Shown here one piece after another: positions 25,440 through 38,395 of a DNA stretch of 64,000 nucleotides. How positions within the stretch are numbered: position 1 is the stretch's first letter; each line of letters starts with the position of its first letter. Source of the DNA: Myotis daubentonii (lineage: Eukaryota > Chordata > Mammalia > Chiroptera > Vespertilionidae); contig NC_081841.1 in the NCBI RefSeq assembly GCF_963259705.1, positions 32,515,358 through 32,579,357 of the forward strand, in the 5' to 3' direction. The notes under the pieces were generated by a model. It made no database searches. It had not been told where the DNA came from and saw nothing but the letters and a program-made list of their open reading frames with translations. Position numbers and translations under genes: made by a program.

Positions 25440-25925
25440 TAGGCCTGGGCAGGGGCGGAGCCTGCAACCGCGGGGGGCTGGGGGTCCCCTGCCCAGGCCT
25501 GACACCTCTGCCGGAGGCCTCAGGCCTGGTCAAGGGGCCGATCCGGTGATTGGTGATCGGAGGGTGATGAGGGTCAACTCCTCTGGCAGAGGCATCAGGC
25601 CTGGGCGGGGGGCTGAGCCGGGGATTGGGGGGATATGATGGTCCCCTTGCCCAGGCCTGAAGCCTGGGTCAGAGGCGTCAGGCTTGGGCGGGGGGTGGAG
25701 CAAGCGATCAGAGGGAGATGGGGGTCCCCTGCCCAGGCATGATTCCTGGGCCAGAGGCCTCAGGCCTGGGCAGGGGTCAGAGGCCTCAGGCCTGGGCGGG
25801 GGCCAGAGCCAGTGATTGGGGGGAGATGGGGGTCCCCTGTCCAAGCTTGACACCTCTGGTGGAGGCGTCAGGCCTGGGCAAGGGGCCGATCCTGCGATTG
25901 GAGGGTGATGGGGGTCAATGCCTGA
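25440..25925. repeat. GC-rich minisatellite, unit about 82 bp
   Basis: Repeats start GGCCTGGGC and contain GGGGGTCCCCTGCCCAGGC, with lengths near 75-83 bp and one shortened copy of about 26 bp. This explains the open frames on both strands here; none is a gene. Confidence 0.85.
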
Positions 25926-26173
25926 GGGCTCCCAGTATGTGAGAGGGGGCAGGCTGGGCTGATGGACACTCCCCCCCCCCCCCCCCACACACCCAGTGCA
26001 CGAATTTCGTGCACCGGGCCCCTAGTAAAGTATATAATATCGCTAGTTAACTTTGAAAAGACCATATACATACTACATTTCTGGGTTTCATTTTTATTTA
26101 CAAGCAATATTTTACTCATTGATTTATAATTATGATTAATAATAAATAAGATTGGTTTCTTTATATATTAATA

Positions 26174-26708
26174 CTAGAGGCCCAGTGCACAAAATTCGTA
26201 CAAGGAGGGGGGGGGAGTCCCTCAGCCTGGCCTGCACCCTCTCCAATCCAGGACCCCTCAGGGGATGTCCAATTGCTGGGATGGGGCCTAAACCGGCAGT
26301 TGGACATTCCTCTCACAATCCGGGACCACTGGCTCCTAGCCACTCACGTGCCTGCCTACCTGCCTGGTTGCCCCTAACTGCCTCTGCTTGCTGGCCTGAT
26401 CGCCCCCTAACTGGTCCCCTGCTGGCTTGATCAACCTCTAACTGCCCCCCTGCCTGATCACTCCTAACTGCCTCTGCTTTCCAGGCTGATCGTCCCCTAA
26501 CTGCCCCCCTGCTGGCCTGGCCACCCCCTAACTGCCCACCTGCCAGCCTGGCTACCTCCTAACTGCTTGCTCCCCTGCTGGCCTGATTGCCCCTAACAGC
26601 CTCTGCCTTAGCCCCCGCCACTGTGGTTTGTCCATAAGGAGGTCGGACATCTGGAAGATGTCCGGTCGACCTGGTCTAATTAGCATATTACTCTCTTATT
26701 AGTATAGA
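26174..26708 (-). mobile_element. HeliBat-type Helitron, 535 bp
   Basis: On the minus strand it begins TCTATACTAATAAGAGAGTA and ends with a GTACGAATTTTGTGCAC half-decayed hairpin and CTCTAG. It is flanked by A (26173) and T (26709) on the plus strand. The interior has degenerate repeats of a CCCCTAACTGCC pattern. Confidence 0.9.
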
Positions 26709-26726
26709 TTAACTTAAGATTCTATG

Positions 26727-27292
26727 TAGTTATGATGGTTAATTTTTTGTGTCAACTTGACTAAGTCACAGGGTGCCTTGATATATGGTTAATAGTATTT
26801 CTGGGGTGTCTATGAGGGCATTTCCAGATGAAATTAGCATTGTATGGTGAACTGGGTAAAAGAGATGGCACTTCCACTGTGGGTGTGTATTGTCCAATCT
26901 CTTGAGTAGTGGGTGTGTACTGTCCAATCTCTTGAGTATCTGAATAGAACAAAACATCAGAGAAAGTGAGAATTTACTCCCTCTACCTGCCTACTTGAGC
27001 TAGGATATCAGTCTTCTGCTTTCGGACTAGAATTTACACTATCAGTTCTCAGGCCTCTGGATCTGGGCTAGAACTTACACCATTGGTTTTCTTGGTTCTC
27101 GGTCCTTCAGGCTCATACTAGAGCTACCCCGCCAGCTTTCCTGGGTCCCCCTTGCAGATAGTAGATGGTGGGACTTCCTATCCTCCATAATCAATTCCTT
27201 ATAACAAATCAATCTCTCTGTCATTCAATCTCATCTATCTACCTATATATCTCCTTTTGGTTCTGTTTCTCTGGAGAACACTAACTAATATA
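26727..27292 (+). repeat. old interspersed repeat, GTTAATTTT..GGAGAACACTAACTAATA type
   Basis: It starts GATGGTTAATTTTTTGTGTC and ends TCTGGAGAACACTAACTAAT, a common mammalian repeat whose family I cannot name with certainty. A 34-bp stretch (GTGGGTGTGTA..CTCTTGAGTA) is tandemly duplicated at about 26879-26940. Confidence 0.6.
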
Positions 27293-28559
27293 CTAGTCAT
27301 ATACTTTAACATAAATATTATGTATACCTATATTTATACAAAATTATATATTTGCATGTTACATGTACTAATATTATAGATGGATATTTACATATATTTA
27401 TCTATACATTGCCTAAGACAAACACATACACACAAGACCTAAATGCATTATCTAAATGGCTAAACTGTGCTATCTATACTATTATCCCAGCAGCTACCAC
27501 TCAAGGCTGCTGTGAAAAAGCCAAGTGTAGAGGGGACTGAAAAAGCTTTTCCTTGATTTCTTTAAAACCTAAAACAGCAAAACAAATAGCAATGGGTACT
27601 TATTTTCTCTTTATGTCACCAATTCTTGCATTTATTTATCAAACATGAATTTGCTTGTTTTCAGGAGAAATGAGGATTCTACAATTAATTTATGATTATT
27701 GTAGAAAACGTATACTTATGAGAAAGAAAATCTCCCATAGTTTCATGTGAGTGTTTAATGCACTGGCATATTTCTCTACATTGTTTTGTCCCCTATATGT
27801 TTTTTACACAATTGAGATCATGCATTATATATGTTTCCATCTCATGCTCCTTAAGTAAACACTAAATCAAAAGTATTTCCAAAGTCATTTAAAGCCATTG
27901 AATGCATTTCCTATATTTTGGATGTTTGGGGTGTGGCAAATACACGGATGGGCTCATACAATGTCCATTTCAACCTCCCTCTGTGACGTGCTCTACTCAG
28001 AATCTGGAGAGCTAACTACACTTCCTGAACTCTTTATAGCGAGGGTTCTAGTTGTGATGTAGGTTTCAGCCTGAGATGTAACTGTGTGTCTTGAAATCTG
28101 AACTGAATTAAATGAGGAGAGATCAGGGGCCTGTTTTCAAAGTCAGATTCTGACTATCATTAGACTAACGTAGTGTGAGTCTGGAGCAAGCAGTGGGAGC
28201 TGCAGCTTCCCAGCATGGCAGGCGGCTGCCTGATTCCACACTCCACTGACGGCAGCAGCTTCTGCCAGTGGCTCTCAGAGTTGATCTCTGTTCCCTCAGC
28301 GTTTCTTCTCCCTCCCACCAACTCTAAAACCCACTTAAATAAATCCCTTTATGCTTAAATGAACTAGAATGGATTACATTCTCTGCAATAAACCCTCAAC
28401 AATACAGTGTTTTTAATTGTTCAAGATAGTACTTCATTCTTTGATACCAATTTTTCATTTCTAATTCTTTATGCTTCATAGATTTCAAGATTATTCTTTT
28501 AGGTTTGACTTTTAGAAGTGTTATTACAAATTCAAAAGGTAGGAGCATTTTTAAGGTTC

Positions 28560-28960
28560 TTGATACATGTCAATCCTTTTGTTTTTCTAGAAGAAAGGTT
28601 GTACTTATTTATTCTTCCATTATTCTCCCATGACAATGTTCACCATCATTGTTATCTCTTCTCTTTATTTTTGCTGCTTTGATAGTTAAAAATAGTTTGC
28701 TGCTGTTTTAATGTAACTGCACTTAATTATTAATATAGTTGAATACTTATGAATTTCATAAGCCGTCTGTATTTATTCCTTCATGATTTTGTTACCTCTA
28801 TGTCCAATTTTTCCTAAGACTGAAATATTTTTCATATCTATTTATATGTACTACCTTTGTATATGAGAGAGTTATGCTTTTTCTGTTTATATCTGATGTT
28901 ATTTTTTCTAAATTATTGTTGGAGTTTTTAAATTTAAGTTATGTTACTGACAAGAACGAA
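28560..28960 (-). mobile_element. possible old L1 fragment
   Basis: The AT-rich run resembles antisense L1 3' sequence (GCCGTCTGTATTTATTCCTT). Weakly supported. Confidence 0.35.
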
Positions 28961-29129
28961 TTTAAAATGTATTTAATGTGAAATGTGTACATCACTTTTT
29001 TGAATTCTCCCAGTAGAAAGTGTTCCATCCTCAGAGCAAATAAGAATTCACACTGATGCTCTTTTTTATTTTTGTGTGTTACATATTATGTGTTAATCCT
29101 TATACTGGTCTGAACAGTGTCCTCTATAA

Positions 29130-29550
29130 ATTCACATCTACCCAGAACTTCAAAATATAACCTTATTTGGCATTAGGGCCTTTTTGATGTAAGTCATTAA
29201 AATTAGGTCATAGCAGATTAGGATGGACTCTCCTCCAACGGCTGATATCCTTATAAGAAAACAAAACAGAGACAGACACAATCAGAGGAAACACCATGTG
29301 ATAATGGAGGCAGAGAGAGATTAGAGTGATGAGTCTGTAAGACAAGGAATGCCAAGGATTGCTGGCCACCCTCAGAAGCTAGGAAGAGATAAGGATCCGC
29401 CCCTAGAACTTCGGAGAACACATGCCCTTGACTATACCGTGATTTCAGATTGCTAGCCTCCAGACTTGTCCGAGAGTACATTTCTGCTAGTTTAAACCTC
29501 CCTGTTTGTGCTAATTTCTTCTGGTGACCCTAAGAAGCTAATACAATGAG
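29130..29550 (+). mobile_element. old LTR-like (MaLR-type) repeat
   Basis: TCCTTATAAGAAAACAAAAC, CCATGTGATAATGGAGGCAG and GAAGCTAGGAAGAGATAAGG fit the MaLR LTR pattern. The family is assigned from memory. Confidence 0.5.
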
Positions 29551-29839
29551 TACACAGTTGATTTTCGTATACAGTATGAGATGAAATTTTTAAATTGCTT
29601 TTCTCAAATTGTGAACTGATGGGTCTACCCGAAGCTCACTCCTTAAAGGCATGTGAGACTCAACTGTGCACATTTCTCTCCAACTCCACATGGACTTCAC
29701 ATTGGTAGCTGGACATTAGCCACACTGACAATGTACTTAAACCATAGAAGTGGGCAAACTACAAGTAATGTCTTTACTCTCCACCACCAAACTGGCTTTA
29801 AAATATTTACCACTGTTAATTCCCTACATTTTTTACATA

Positions 29840-30055
29840 TTTATAATTATATTTTAATTGAATTTATTCAGGTGACACTGGTTAACACAATTATATAGCT
29901 TTCAGGTGTACAGTTCTATAATACATCATCTGTATATTATACTTATGTTCACCACCCTAAGTCAAGTCTCCTATCACCATTTATCCCCTTTTATCCTCTT
30001 TTACCTCCACTCATGCCCTTTTCCCTCCTATAATCACCATACTGTGATCCCTACA
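29840..30055 (-). mobile_element. L1-type 3' end
   Basis: Reverse copy of the 9045 family (TTCAGGTGTACAGTTCTATA, then ACCCTAAGTCAAGTCTCCTA). Confidence 0.65.
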
Positions 30056-30677
30056 TTTTAATTGCTTTTCAATTTTACTATTAGTACTTTAGACAGCAAA
30101 TTTCTTAATCTTGAGTATTTGGCTCACAGCTATCATGCATATATTCATAGAACATATCATAAGTAATTCAAGAAAGGTATTTGAGAAAGGTATTTTCTAA
30201 GCCTTTTTTTCCTGATTGAGTCTGATGATTACTTCTTTTTTATTCTTTTTTTATTTTTTTCAGAAAAGTAATATATACATTGAATCTCCTTTATTTTTCC
30301 TCCATCGTATTTCTTATCATGTACCTCTTTTTTATTGCTCTACATTTATAAAGTTGAAATATTACAAACTTTATTTTCTGCACTCTAACTCTGCTCTTTG
30401 ATGCATCTGATGTGAAATGTATTGCTCTCTTTAAGTATTGCTTTCTTTGCAGTTCTGCCTGCTCTCAGTCATCTCCCTTTGCCTCTCCACTTTCAACTCA
30501 TTCTCTATTGTTCTAAACATTTCTGGCACCCCGTGGGTCAATCTGTATTAAATACATAAAGCTAAGGCTTTGAAAGAATTTCTTTTATTCCCTCTGAAAA
30601 AATTTTTTATTTGTGTTTTTCCTCTGAGTCTTTCAGTTACTTTTCCTTGTGTTGCAAAATGTTTTGTAGGATCTATA

Positions 30678-30679
<2 letters not shown>

Positions 30680-30711
<32 letters not shown>
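30680..30711. repeat. (GT)n microsatellite
   Basis: About 32 bp of GT followed by a Ves tail-like piece. Confidence 0.95.
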
Positions 30712-30713
<2 letters not shown>

Positions 30714-30799
30714 TATTGCTTTCAGAGAGTTCAGAGAGGAAGGGAGAAGGGGAAAGGTATGTTCTTGCTTTCTTTTCTACATTTTGTCTCTCTTCTTTT

Positions 30800-31009
30800 T
30801 AAAATATATTTTTATTGATTTCAGAGAGGAAGGGAGAATGGTGAGAGATAGAAACATCAATGATGAGAGAAAAGCATTGATCAGCTGCCTCCTGCATGCC
30901 CCCTACTGGGGATTGAGCCTGCAACCCGGGCATGTGCCCTGACTGGGAATCAAACCATACCTACTGGTTCATAGGTCGATGCTCAACCACTAAACTACAC
31001 CGGCTAGCC
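30800..31009 (-). mobile_element. Ves SINE
   Basis: Full-length Ves pattern. A short Ves tail-like piece also lies at about 30717-30755, next to a (GT)n tract. Confidence 0.88.
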
Positions 31010-31046
31010 CCAAATGTATATATTTTAATTTTTCTTAAATAGTAAA

Positions 31047-31049
<3 letters not shown>

Positions 31050-31078
<29 letters not shown>
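31050..31078. repeat. (CA)n microsatellite
   Basis: About 29 bp of CA near the head end of the Ves at 30800. Confidence 0.95.
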
Positions 31079-31869
31079 TCCAAAACAATATGTGGCTACA
31101 TGGGTGAATGGTAGCCTCTTAACCACCATTACTGATCATTTACGTGTTGCACATTTTTTTTTTTTGGATCTAGATCTACACAGAATACTAAAGGACTGAG
31201 CCCAGAGCCTAGTTTCTGGTGTCCGGTAAGCACTTATTTCATGTTTTTGCTGGACTAAGGGAGGATCATCCACTCCAACTAGCCTGTTGTCTGACTGCTA
31301 GGGAGTCATATGTAGGCTTCAGTTCTTCTCCAGCCAGAGATAGAAGTAAAAATTTTACCTCCACAGGCACTATTCTTAGGGCTCTTCCTCTCATCTTCAT
31401 CTTCCCTTTTTGAACAGTTTCCAGCTTTCACACAATTTAGCCTGCAAAGTGCTACTGCCTCTACCTGTCACTCTCTACCCATGCATGTTATGTATTGTGA
31501 AAGGCGGTTTCCAAGTGATTGCGGAAAGAGAAACTGATGAAGGAAGGGCAATGACTTCAAGCTAAGAAGAGTTCACACGACCTGGGGATCTTCTGTGTTT
31601 CTTTGCCAGTGGGTAGAATGGGGTTGAGTCACAGCCTTTCCCCATCTTCTTCTGAGATTTCTATGCTATTCTTGTTCAGCAGGCTTAGTTCAAAATTATG
31701 ACCCTCAACTCTCTCCTCACTGCAGTTAGTGAAAATTCCTTGAAGATTCTAGCATTTGACTTCCTTTTCTCCTTATTTTTCAGTTCTCTTGTAAATATTT
31801 TGGTCCATGTATTCATATATGATGATTTAATTTAAAAGTTAGAATAAAACATTGCATCATAATGATACA

Positions 31870-33850
31870 TATTAACCCAGCTACTTGCTGAAGACTCACT
31901 CTGTGTCAAACACTCTGGTAGGTTCTGGGAATAAAAAGATAAAAAAGACAGAGTCACTGCTAAGTAATATAAGAGATACTGAGGGGAAGGACACTCTAGG
32001 CCAAGGGCACTGCATGTATGCAGAGGTTCTGGTGAGCATGGTCTTGAGGAGTGAAGAGTGATGCTGGCATTTGAGGCAAATGAGAGAGTGTGGGGAGGGA
32101 TGGTAAGCTGAGACTTCATTTAGGAAGTAATGGGGAGCCAGTGAGAAATTTTAATTTGGATTTTAGAAGACAAATTCGTACTGTAGGGGAAAAAATCCGA
32201 TTGAAGGAAGATTTCTGGACACTATTTGAGCCCTGGCAAAGGATTTTTATGCCTACCATAAAGGCAACAGCAGTGGAAATAATGAGATAATACAAAGTTA
32301 ATAAATAATATGAAAGTAATTTTGATAGGGCTTTGTAGTTTAAGTAGATTTGGATGATAAAGTGAGGAGTTACAAAGATGACTCAAAAGTCAGCCACCTC
32401 AGTGATTTGATGGATGGTGCTCATAACTGTGGTAGGGACTCCTGGGACAAGGAAGGTTTGGTGAGAAAGATCATTAATTCACTTTGGGGACACACTGAAA
32501 TGTGTGCCTGTGGGGCTTCTAAATGGAGACAGCCAGAAGACAGATAACTGTCTGCAGCACAGAGAAGCAAGGCTGGGATAATGCTAATGGCTGAGTGAGA
32601 AAGCTAAAGGATGTTTTCCCCAAGGGAAGGCAAATACATGACAAAGAAGAGAGCTGAGAGGCAACACCGGAGAACAGCAACAGTAAGGGGGTAGATTTTA
32701 AAAAAATCAGCAAAGGAAGCTAACAAGAAACAAGACAAAGAGGTGTGTTGTGACTCAAGAAGAAAAGAATTTCAGGGAAGCATGAAATAACAGTATTAAG
32801 TGCAGCAGAGGTCAAATAATATATGTACTAATAATCACCAGTTTCAGTCTCCTATGACATCTCTATTTGCAAATGATTCTCTCTCATCACTGATGTTTCT
32901 AAATTTATCTCTCTCTCCTTTTCTTTTCCTCTCTGAAATCAATAAAAAATATTAAAAATAAATAAAAATAAGAATTGTGTTTAAACAAATAATAATCAAA
33001 AGCTCTTGCAAAATAACAAATACTTCTAATGAGAAAACCTTTTTATCCAATGAGAATTAGTGTTATGAAAACTCTGTCTTCTGGGCTGTTTGGTGATATC
33101 AGCCACAGGTTATTATCTAGCAAATATTCTAAAAATGCAGCCTTTGTTTCACAGGTTTGTTAGAATGAGTTGTAACCCAAAATAAAGACACCCTTTTAAG
33201 AGCTTCTGGTCTTAGAGGGCAGCAGTAGGCTTCTGAATCTATCCTCTACGGGGCTTTGTAATACAGAAACTGGGGGCTGTTTCCCATTTGTTCTCCAAAA
33301 GCCACTGTTAATCTGTTGGCAGCAGGATAACCAGCCCTAGGCTAACTGGCCATATAAATTGGTGCGATCTAAATAACACTAAAGATTCCTGTCCAATTCT
33401 TCACCTAAAATGACTCCTAGTCCCTACCTCTAAAACAGTCAAGGTTTCTGGCATAAGTGGTAAAGGTGGAAGCATAAAGTTTTGTTGGGAGACAATTGCA
33501 ATAACTCAAGGAGGGAGATGGTGGTGGCTTGGACCTAGGTAGTGACGGTGGAGGAGATGAGAAATAGTTACAATGTTTGAAAGTAGGTTCATCATAATTT
33601 GGCAGTGGAGTTAAGCAAATGTGAAGTGTGAGAGAAAGAGATAAGTCAGGGAGACCTCAAAGATTTTTGAATTGAGCAACTAGAAAATGGAGTTGCCATT
33701 TATTGAGATGGGAAAGAGGGCGGGGTGGGGGGGTGGGGGGTAAGATTAAGACTTCTGATTAGTTTAGTTTGATACTCACATTAGATATCCAAATAGGTTA
33801 GCCAAGTTGAGGGTTGAATATGTGAGTCTGGAAATAGGTACTAGATGGAG
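31870..33850 (+). repeat. old interspersed repeat, several pieces
   Basis: Pieces at about 31880-32250 and 33480-33840 read like one ancient mammalian repeat (GAGGGGAAGGACACTCTAGG; GGAGTTGCCATTTATTGAGA). The family is not assigned. A truncated Ves lies between them. Confidence 0.4.
32873..32970 (+). mobile_element. Ves SINE, 5'-truncated
   Basis: Only the 3' half and the AATAAAAATATT tail of a Ves copy are present. Confidence 0.8.
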
Positions 33851-34354
33851 GACAAATTTAGGAGTAATCAGAACATAGTATTTATTTAAATTCATTAATA
33901 TGTAATATTGTATAATAATGGAATTAATGATTATGCAATAATATAAAATCACTCTTGTTTGCCTCTTCAAGAGTTTCCCCATCTATCTTTACATCAATAA
34001 ATCTTCCCTTTCCTTTCTAAGTGGTAAACTCAGTCTTGGCCTCTTGAATTTTCTCTTCTCTCCCAGTGAGACCTGGCTAAGTCATGATTTCAACCATAAA
34101 CCCTAGCTGGTTTCTCTTCAACTGCTTTCCTGAAAAGAGTCCAAAGACCTACGTTTAAGCCAGTTCTTCCAGTTACTATCTGATTGAAGCAAATCATTTA
34201 CCTTGTCTATCACTAATGTTTTTCACTGAAAAAATCAGGATAATGCTAACATCTGCATTACTTGCCTCTTCATGTGTCAGTTCTATGTACCTAAAAGTTA
34301 TACATCGCTTACTGTTTCCTTTCTGTGTGCCTCCAAACATTCATTCTTTTCTCT

Positions 34355-34577
34355 TTTTTAAAGTATATTTTTATTGATTTCAGAGAAAAAGGGAAAGGGA
34401 GAGGGAGAGAGAGATAGAAACATCAATGATGAGAGAGGATCATTGATCAGCTGCATCCTGTATACCCCCAACTGGAGATGGAACCAGCAACCCAGGCATG
34501 TGCCCTGACGAGAAATCGAACCGTGACCTCCTTGTTCATAGGTTGATGCTCAATCACTGAGCCACACCAGTCAGGCC
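34355..34577 (-). mobile_element. Ves SINE
   Basis: Full-length Ves pattern with a short imperfect flanking duplication (ATTCTTTTCT / GTTCTTTTCT). Confidence 0.88.
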
Positions 34578-34677
34578 GTTCTTTTCTAACCATTTTTCTT
34601 TCCAAGTAATTGGCAGGTATTGTTTATTTAAAATAAATCATATTCCATCAAATCTAAGATGTAACATATTATATGCC

Positions 34678-34681
<4 letters not shown>

Positions 34682-34729
<48 letters not shown>
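34682..34729. repeat. (CA)n microsatellite
   Basis: About 48 bp of uninterrupted CA. Confidence 0.97.
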
Positions 34730-34732
<3 letters not shown>

Positions 34733-35073
34733 AACACAGCCAAAAGAACTATAAGTCAATATAGTTTTTATAATAGCGCCATAGATAGTCTTGCACTAAC
34801 CTCTTGTTTTGGAATTTCTTTCATCTATTCTAAGAAACAGAGGTTTTTCCTGCTTTCACTTACATTGTTTGGCATGTGCTAGAGACAATTATTCTGCACA
34901 CATTTTAGTATCTATCCCTAATACAGCTTCATCTACTTGTGGGTATTTTCTTCCTATTTTGTTGCTTTATAAGAAAATACAGAATGCTCCCATAATTTCT
35001 CTGAAATAATAATTTCCTTATAAATCAAATTGGCATCCCATTGCTCTGTTTCCATGTCTTTCTTTATACACAA

Positions 35074-35295
35074 CTAAAGGACCAATGCACAAAATTCGTG
35101 CAAGAGTAGGCCTTCCTTCCCCCAGCTGCCGGCACCGGCTTCCCTCTGGCACCTGGGACCCGGGCTTCCCAGAGGCCACTGGCAGGCACTTGGGACTCAG
35201 GCTTCCCTCGCAGCCCTGGCTTTGTCTGGAAGGACAGAAGCACGTCTGGAAAGATGCCTGGTTTAATTAGCATATTATGCTTTTATTATTATAGA
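35074..35295 (-). mobile_element. HeliBat-type Helitron, 222 bp
   Basis: On the minus strand it begins TCTATAATAATAAAAGCATA and ends with TGCACGAATTTTGTGCATTG and CTTTAG. It is a short non-autonomous copy with a GC-rich middle. Confidence 0.85.
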
Positions 35296-35789
35296 TAGTT
35301 TTGGCATCTTTTTGGAGATATTTTAAATGCCAATCAAACTCAATATGTACAGAGACAATAATGCACAAACCTCAATTGAGATGACAATACAGGAGTAGCT
35401 ATGAACACGGTCATCTTTGCTCAGGCAACAAAGATGACCTTGTACAACTTCTGTTGACCAAGATTTTATTTGGTCAACAGAAGCTATAAAAGGCAGCTCA
35501 GTCTTTAAGATGCTAAAATATGAAAACTGTATATCTCATAATCAATAAAATATGTAATTTTATCTTGTGGGCATCCCTTCCTTTTGCCTTTCCCTTCGTT
35601 AGTACTTGCAATTGTATTTGTCAAATATGCTATCTTCTCATCAATTTACATTCTACCCTTATCAATCATTTATATCAAGACTCTGATTTTTGTTGTGCTG
35701 GTTGTTACAGATATAAAAGATAATAGTGAAAACTTAAGCTAAAATTAATATCGATTTAGAGGCCAACCAAATGCTAAAATTCTGATTTT

Positions 35790-35965
35790 TAAAAATGTAT
35801 CTGTATTGTTGAAAGTATTACAGATGTCCCCATTTTTCCCCATTGACCCTCTCCATCTCCCCCAGCCTCTCCCCATGCCTTCACCACATTATTGTCTGTG
35901 TCCATGGGATATGCACATATGCATATAAGTAAGTTCTTTGGGTAACCTTTTCCCACCCATCCCTC
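35790..35965 (-). mobile_element. bat L1 3' end, 5'-truncated
   Basis: Matches the same 3' UTR pattern (antisense GAAAGTATTACAGATGTCCC, then CATGGGATATGCACATATGC). Confidence 0.75.
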
Positions 35966-37395
35966 CCTGACTTCCAAAAAATCTTTCTATTAAACAAATT
36001 AAGGCAGTGTAGTAACAGAACTTATAGAGACCATGTATCTACACTTCTCTATAATATAATGTATGTTCTCTAAGAACATTCTTATATTTCAAGTTGGAAA
36101 GCATTTTTCAATAAGAACATATAACTGATTAATATACAAACAAAACAATTATAATTAATAATTTCTAAAACTATATTCTATTTACTCAACTTGGTTTATA
36201 GTCACCAGTTAAATTATTTACACATATAAACTTAACAATGATGTAATTTTCAGACTATAGAAACATTCATGTACATACTAATAATTATTCCTACCCTATT
36301 ATTTCTTATGAGGATATTAGGAAAGCTCATTAATAGCTGAACAATCTGAAATCCCTGAACCACAATGAACTGTGTGAAATGGAAGCGTTCACAGATGGGC
36401 GCCTACCATCTTGCCGGAAGGAACTCTGAGCACATAAGGGGTTTAGTGAGATAATTAGCGAGTTTCGGGCTTCACTTTTAAGGTTGCCTCCCACAGTTAA
36501 GCTGGGGCACAAGTGCTTCAGCGGTAACAAAATCTCTTTGTGAATCAAGAGAGTGCCTACATTCCAAAAAGTCCATGCAGTCAGTACAAATGAAGTACTT
36601 GCCAGGAAGGATGCTCTGAACATTCCCAGGAAGGTTACACTTTCAAGGCCCTCTCTACCCGGGAGGAGCCATTATTCACAGCACAAACCATGTTAATCTT
36701 AGATGAAACAGTCACTTTACCATTTATACACACGTGCGTACACACAGATACCATATACAAAAATGCAGATATATTAGAAATTTGAAGGGCAAAGATGGTG
36801 AGGGGTATATCAAGGGGAAATAATCTCAGAACACATAATTTCTGCAAAATAATTTACAATTGATTTCAGAGATCTGAGTTATTTTCTAACAAACTTGCCT
36901 AAAGCTCCCAAAGATTTCTTTCCTAATCCTTCATTGCTTTTCCCTTTTCCAGCCCTTCTTGCTTTCTTATGTCCTCTCTTTGGCTCATCCCAACAGTTCT
37001 ACCCTCTGCTATTTCAGATCCAACTTTGCAACAATACCACACCTTTAGTCTCTCCCTGACCCAGAAGTTAGCAAAAAGTAGTTCCAGACACAAACAGCAC
37101 ACCCCCTAAACAGAATTCTGGTGCCAACTGCTAACAAATTTTTTCCTGCCATGTTACATGCAGAATATAGTTAAGTAACTTATCTTAGATCACACAGCCA
37201 ATGCTGCCCTACTGATTTCCAGAAATCACTCCACACATTTTTCCTTCCAATGAAATTAAAATTCACTAACATTCTGATGATCAGGAATAATTATACCACT
37301 GAAGTAAACATTGAAAAGGAGGTGGAGGAGGGCAGGTCAGAGAAAGTGAGTACAATTATTGGTAGTCTCAGTATGTTGCATGTCAATATAAATCC
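35966..37395. other. intronic stretch, nothing recognised
   Basis: No named feature. 36340-36640 is less AT-rich than its surroundings. Confidence 0.4.
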
Positions 37396-37409
37396 TATAT
37401 AAAGATTAT

Positions 37410-37430
37410 TTTTAAAAAATATGTTTTTAC

Positions 37431-37480
<50 letters not shown>

Positions 37481-37640
37481 GAAACATCAATGATGAGAGA
37501 GAATCTTTGATCAGCTGCCTCCTGCACTCCCCCTACTGGGGATCGAGCCCACAACCCAAGCATGTGCCCTGATTGGAAATCCAATTGTGACCTCCAAGTT
37601 CATAGGTTGAAGCTCAACCACTAAACCATGCTGGCGGGGT
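37410..37640 (-). mobile_element. Ves SINE with an internal (GA)n expansion
   Basis: Flanked by TATATAAAGATT / TATGTAAAGATT. The purine-rich part has grown to a 40-bp (GA)n tract at 37437-37476. Confidence 0.9.
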
Positions 37641-38040
37641 TATGTAAAGATTCTTAACCTGGTACCCTTGCTGATTCCACCCTGTAATGTTTTCTCACTG
37701 GGCTGCAACCCACTCTCAATGGACCTGCATGAAAGTACCATGAGAATTTAGTCTATTCCAATAACTATGTACTAATTATGCCTTTAGAGAATCATTTGAC
37801 CTCACCTGCTATTTAATGTTGAGGATTAGAGGGTCACAGAGGGAAAGAAAAAGAAAGGGAACAAATGGACAATGATGTAATAACTACTCTGTGTCAGGAG
37901 TTGGGTTCTTGGTGCCATGCTCTCTTCCTCTGCTCCCAGGACAATGTTACTAAAAAGATGCAGAGGACATTCTGATTTTCTGAATTCAGTACATAAAATT
38001 TATAGTACAAATTAATCTCACTTAGATCTGGAGGGGCAGG

Positions 38041-38041
<1 letters not shown>

Positions 38042-38088
<47 letters not shown>
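38042..38088. repeat. (CA)n microsatellite
   Basis: About 47 bp of uninterrupted CA, just before a Ves SINE. Confidence 0.97.
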
Positions 38089-38090
<2 letters not shown>

Positions 38091-38190
38091 TAGGGCTTCA
38101 TTCATATTGTCTATCCCTCTAGCTCACAGAGCTGCTGTATTGTCAAAATAAATTTTTATTAGAAGAAAATGTAAAATAGCAAGCACTTTA

Positions 38191-38395
38191 TTTTTATTTT
38201 TTAAATATATTTTATTGATTTTTTACAGAGAGGAAGGGAGAGGAATAGAGTTAGAAACATCCACCAGCTCCCTCCTGCACACCCCCTACTGTGGCTGTGC
38301 ACGCAACCTAGGTACATGCCCTTGATGGGAATCGAACCTGGGACGTTTCAGTCCGCAGGTCGACGCTCTATCCACTGAGCCAAACCGGTTAGGGC
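38191..38395 (-). mobile_element. Ves SINE
   Basis: Flanked by an exact 19-bp duplication TAAAATAGCAAGCACTTTA (38172-38190 and 38396-38414). Confidence 0.95.

Larger units (their letters stand above)
24918..26025 (+). mobile_element. HeliBat-type Helitron, 1.1 kb, with internal tandem repeats
   Basis: It begins TCCTATATAATAAAAGAGAA and ends with hairpin GTGCACGAATTTCGTGCAC, CGGGCC and CCTAG. It lies between A (24917) and T (26026). Inside are 24-bp hairpin-forming repeats (24997-25080) and about six copies of a GC-rich unit near 82 bp (25440-25925). No Rep/helicase coding sequence is present, so it is non-autonomous. Confidence 0.93.

Noticed and set aside
25530..25988. 152-codon proline-rich frame on minus
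   Set aside because: It is made of the 82-bp minisatellite inside a Helitron.
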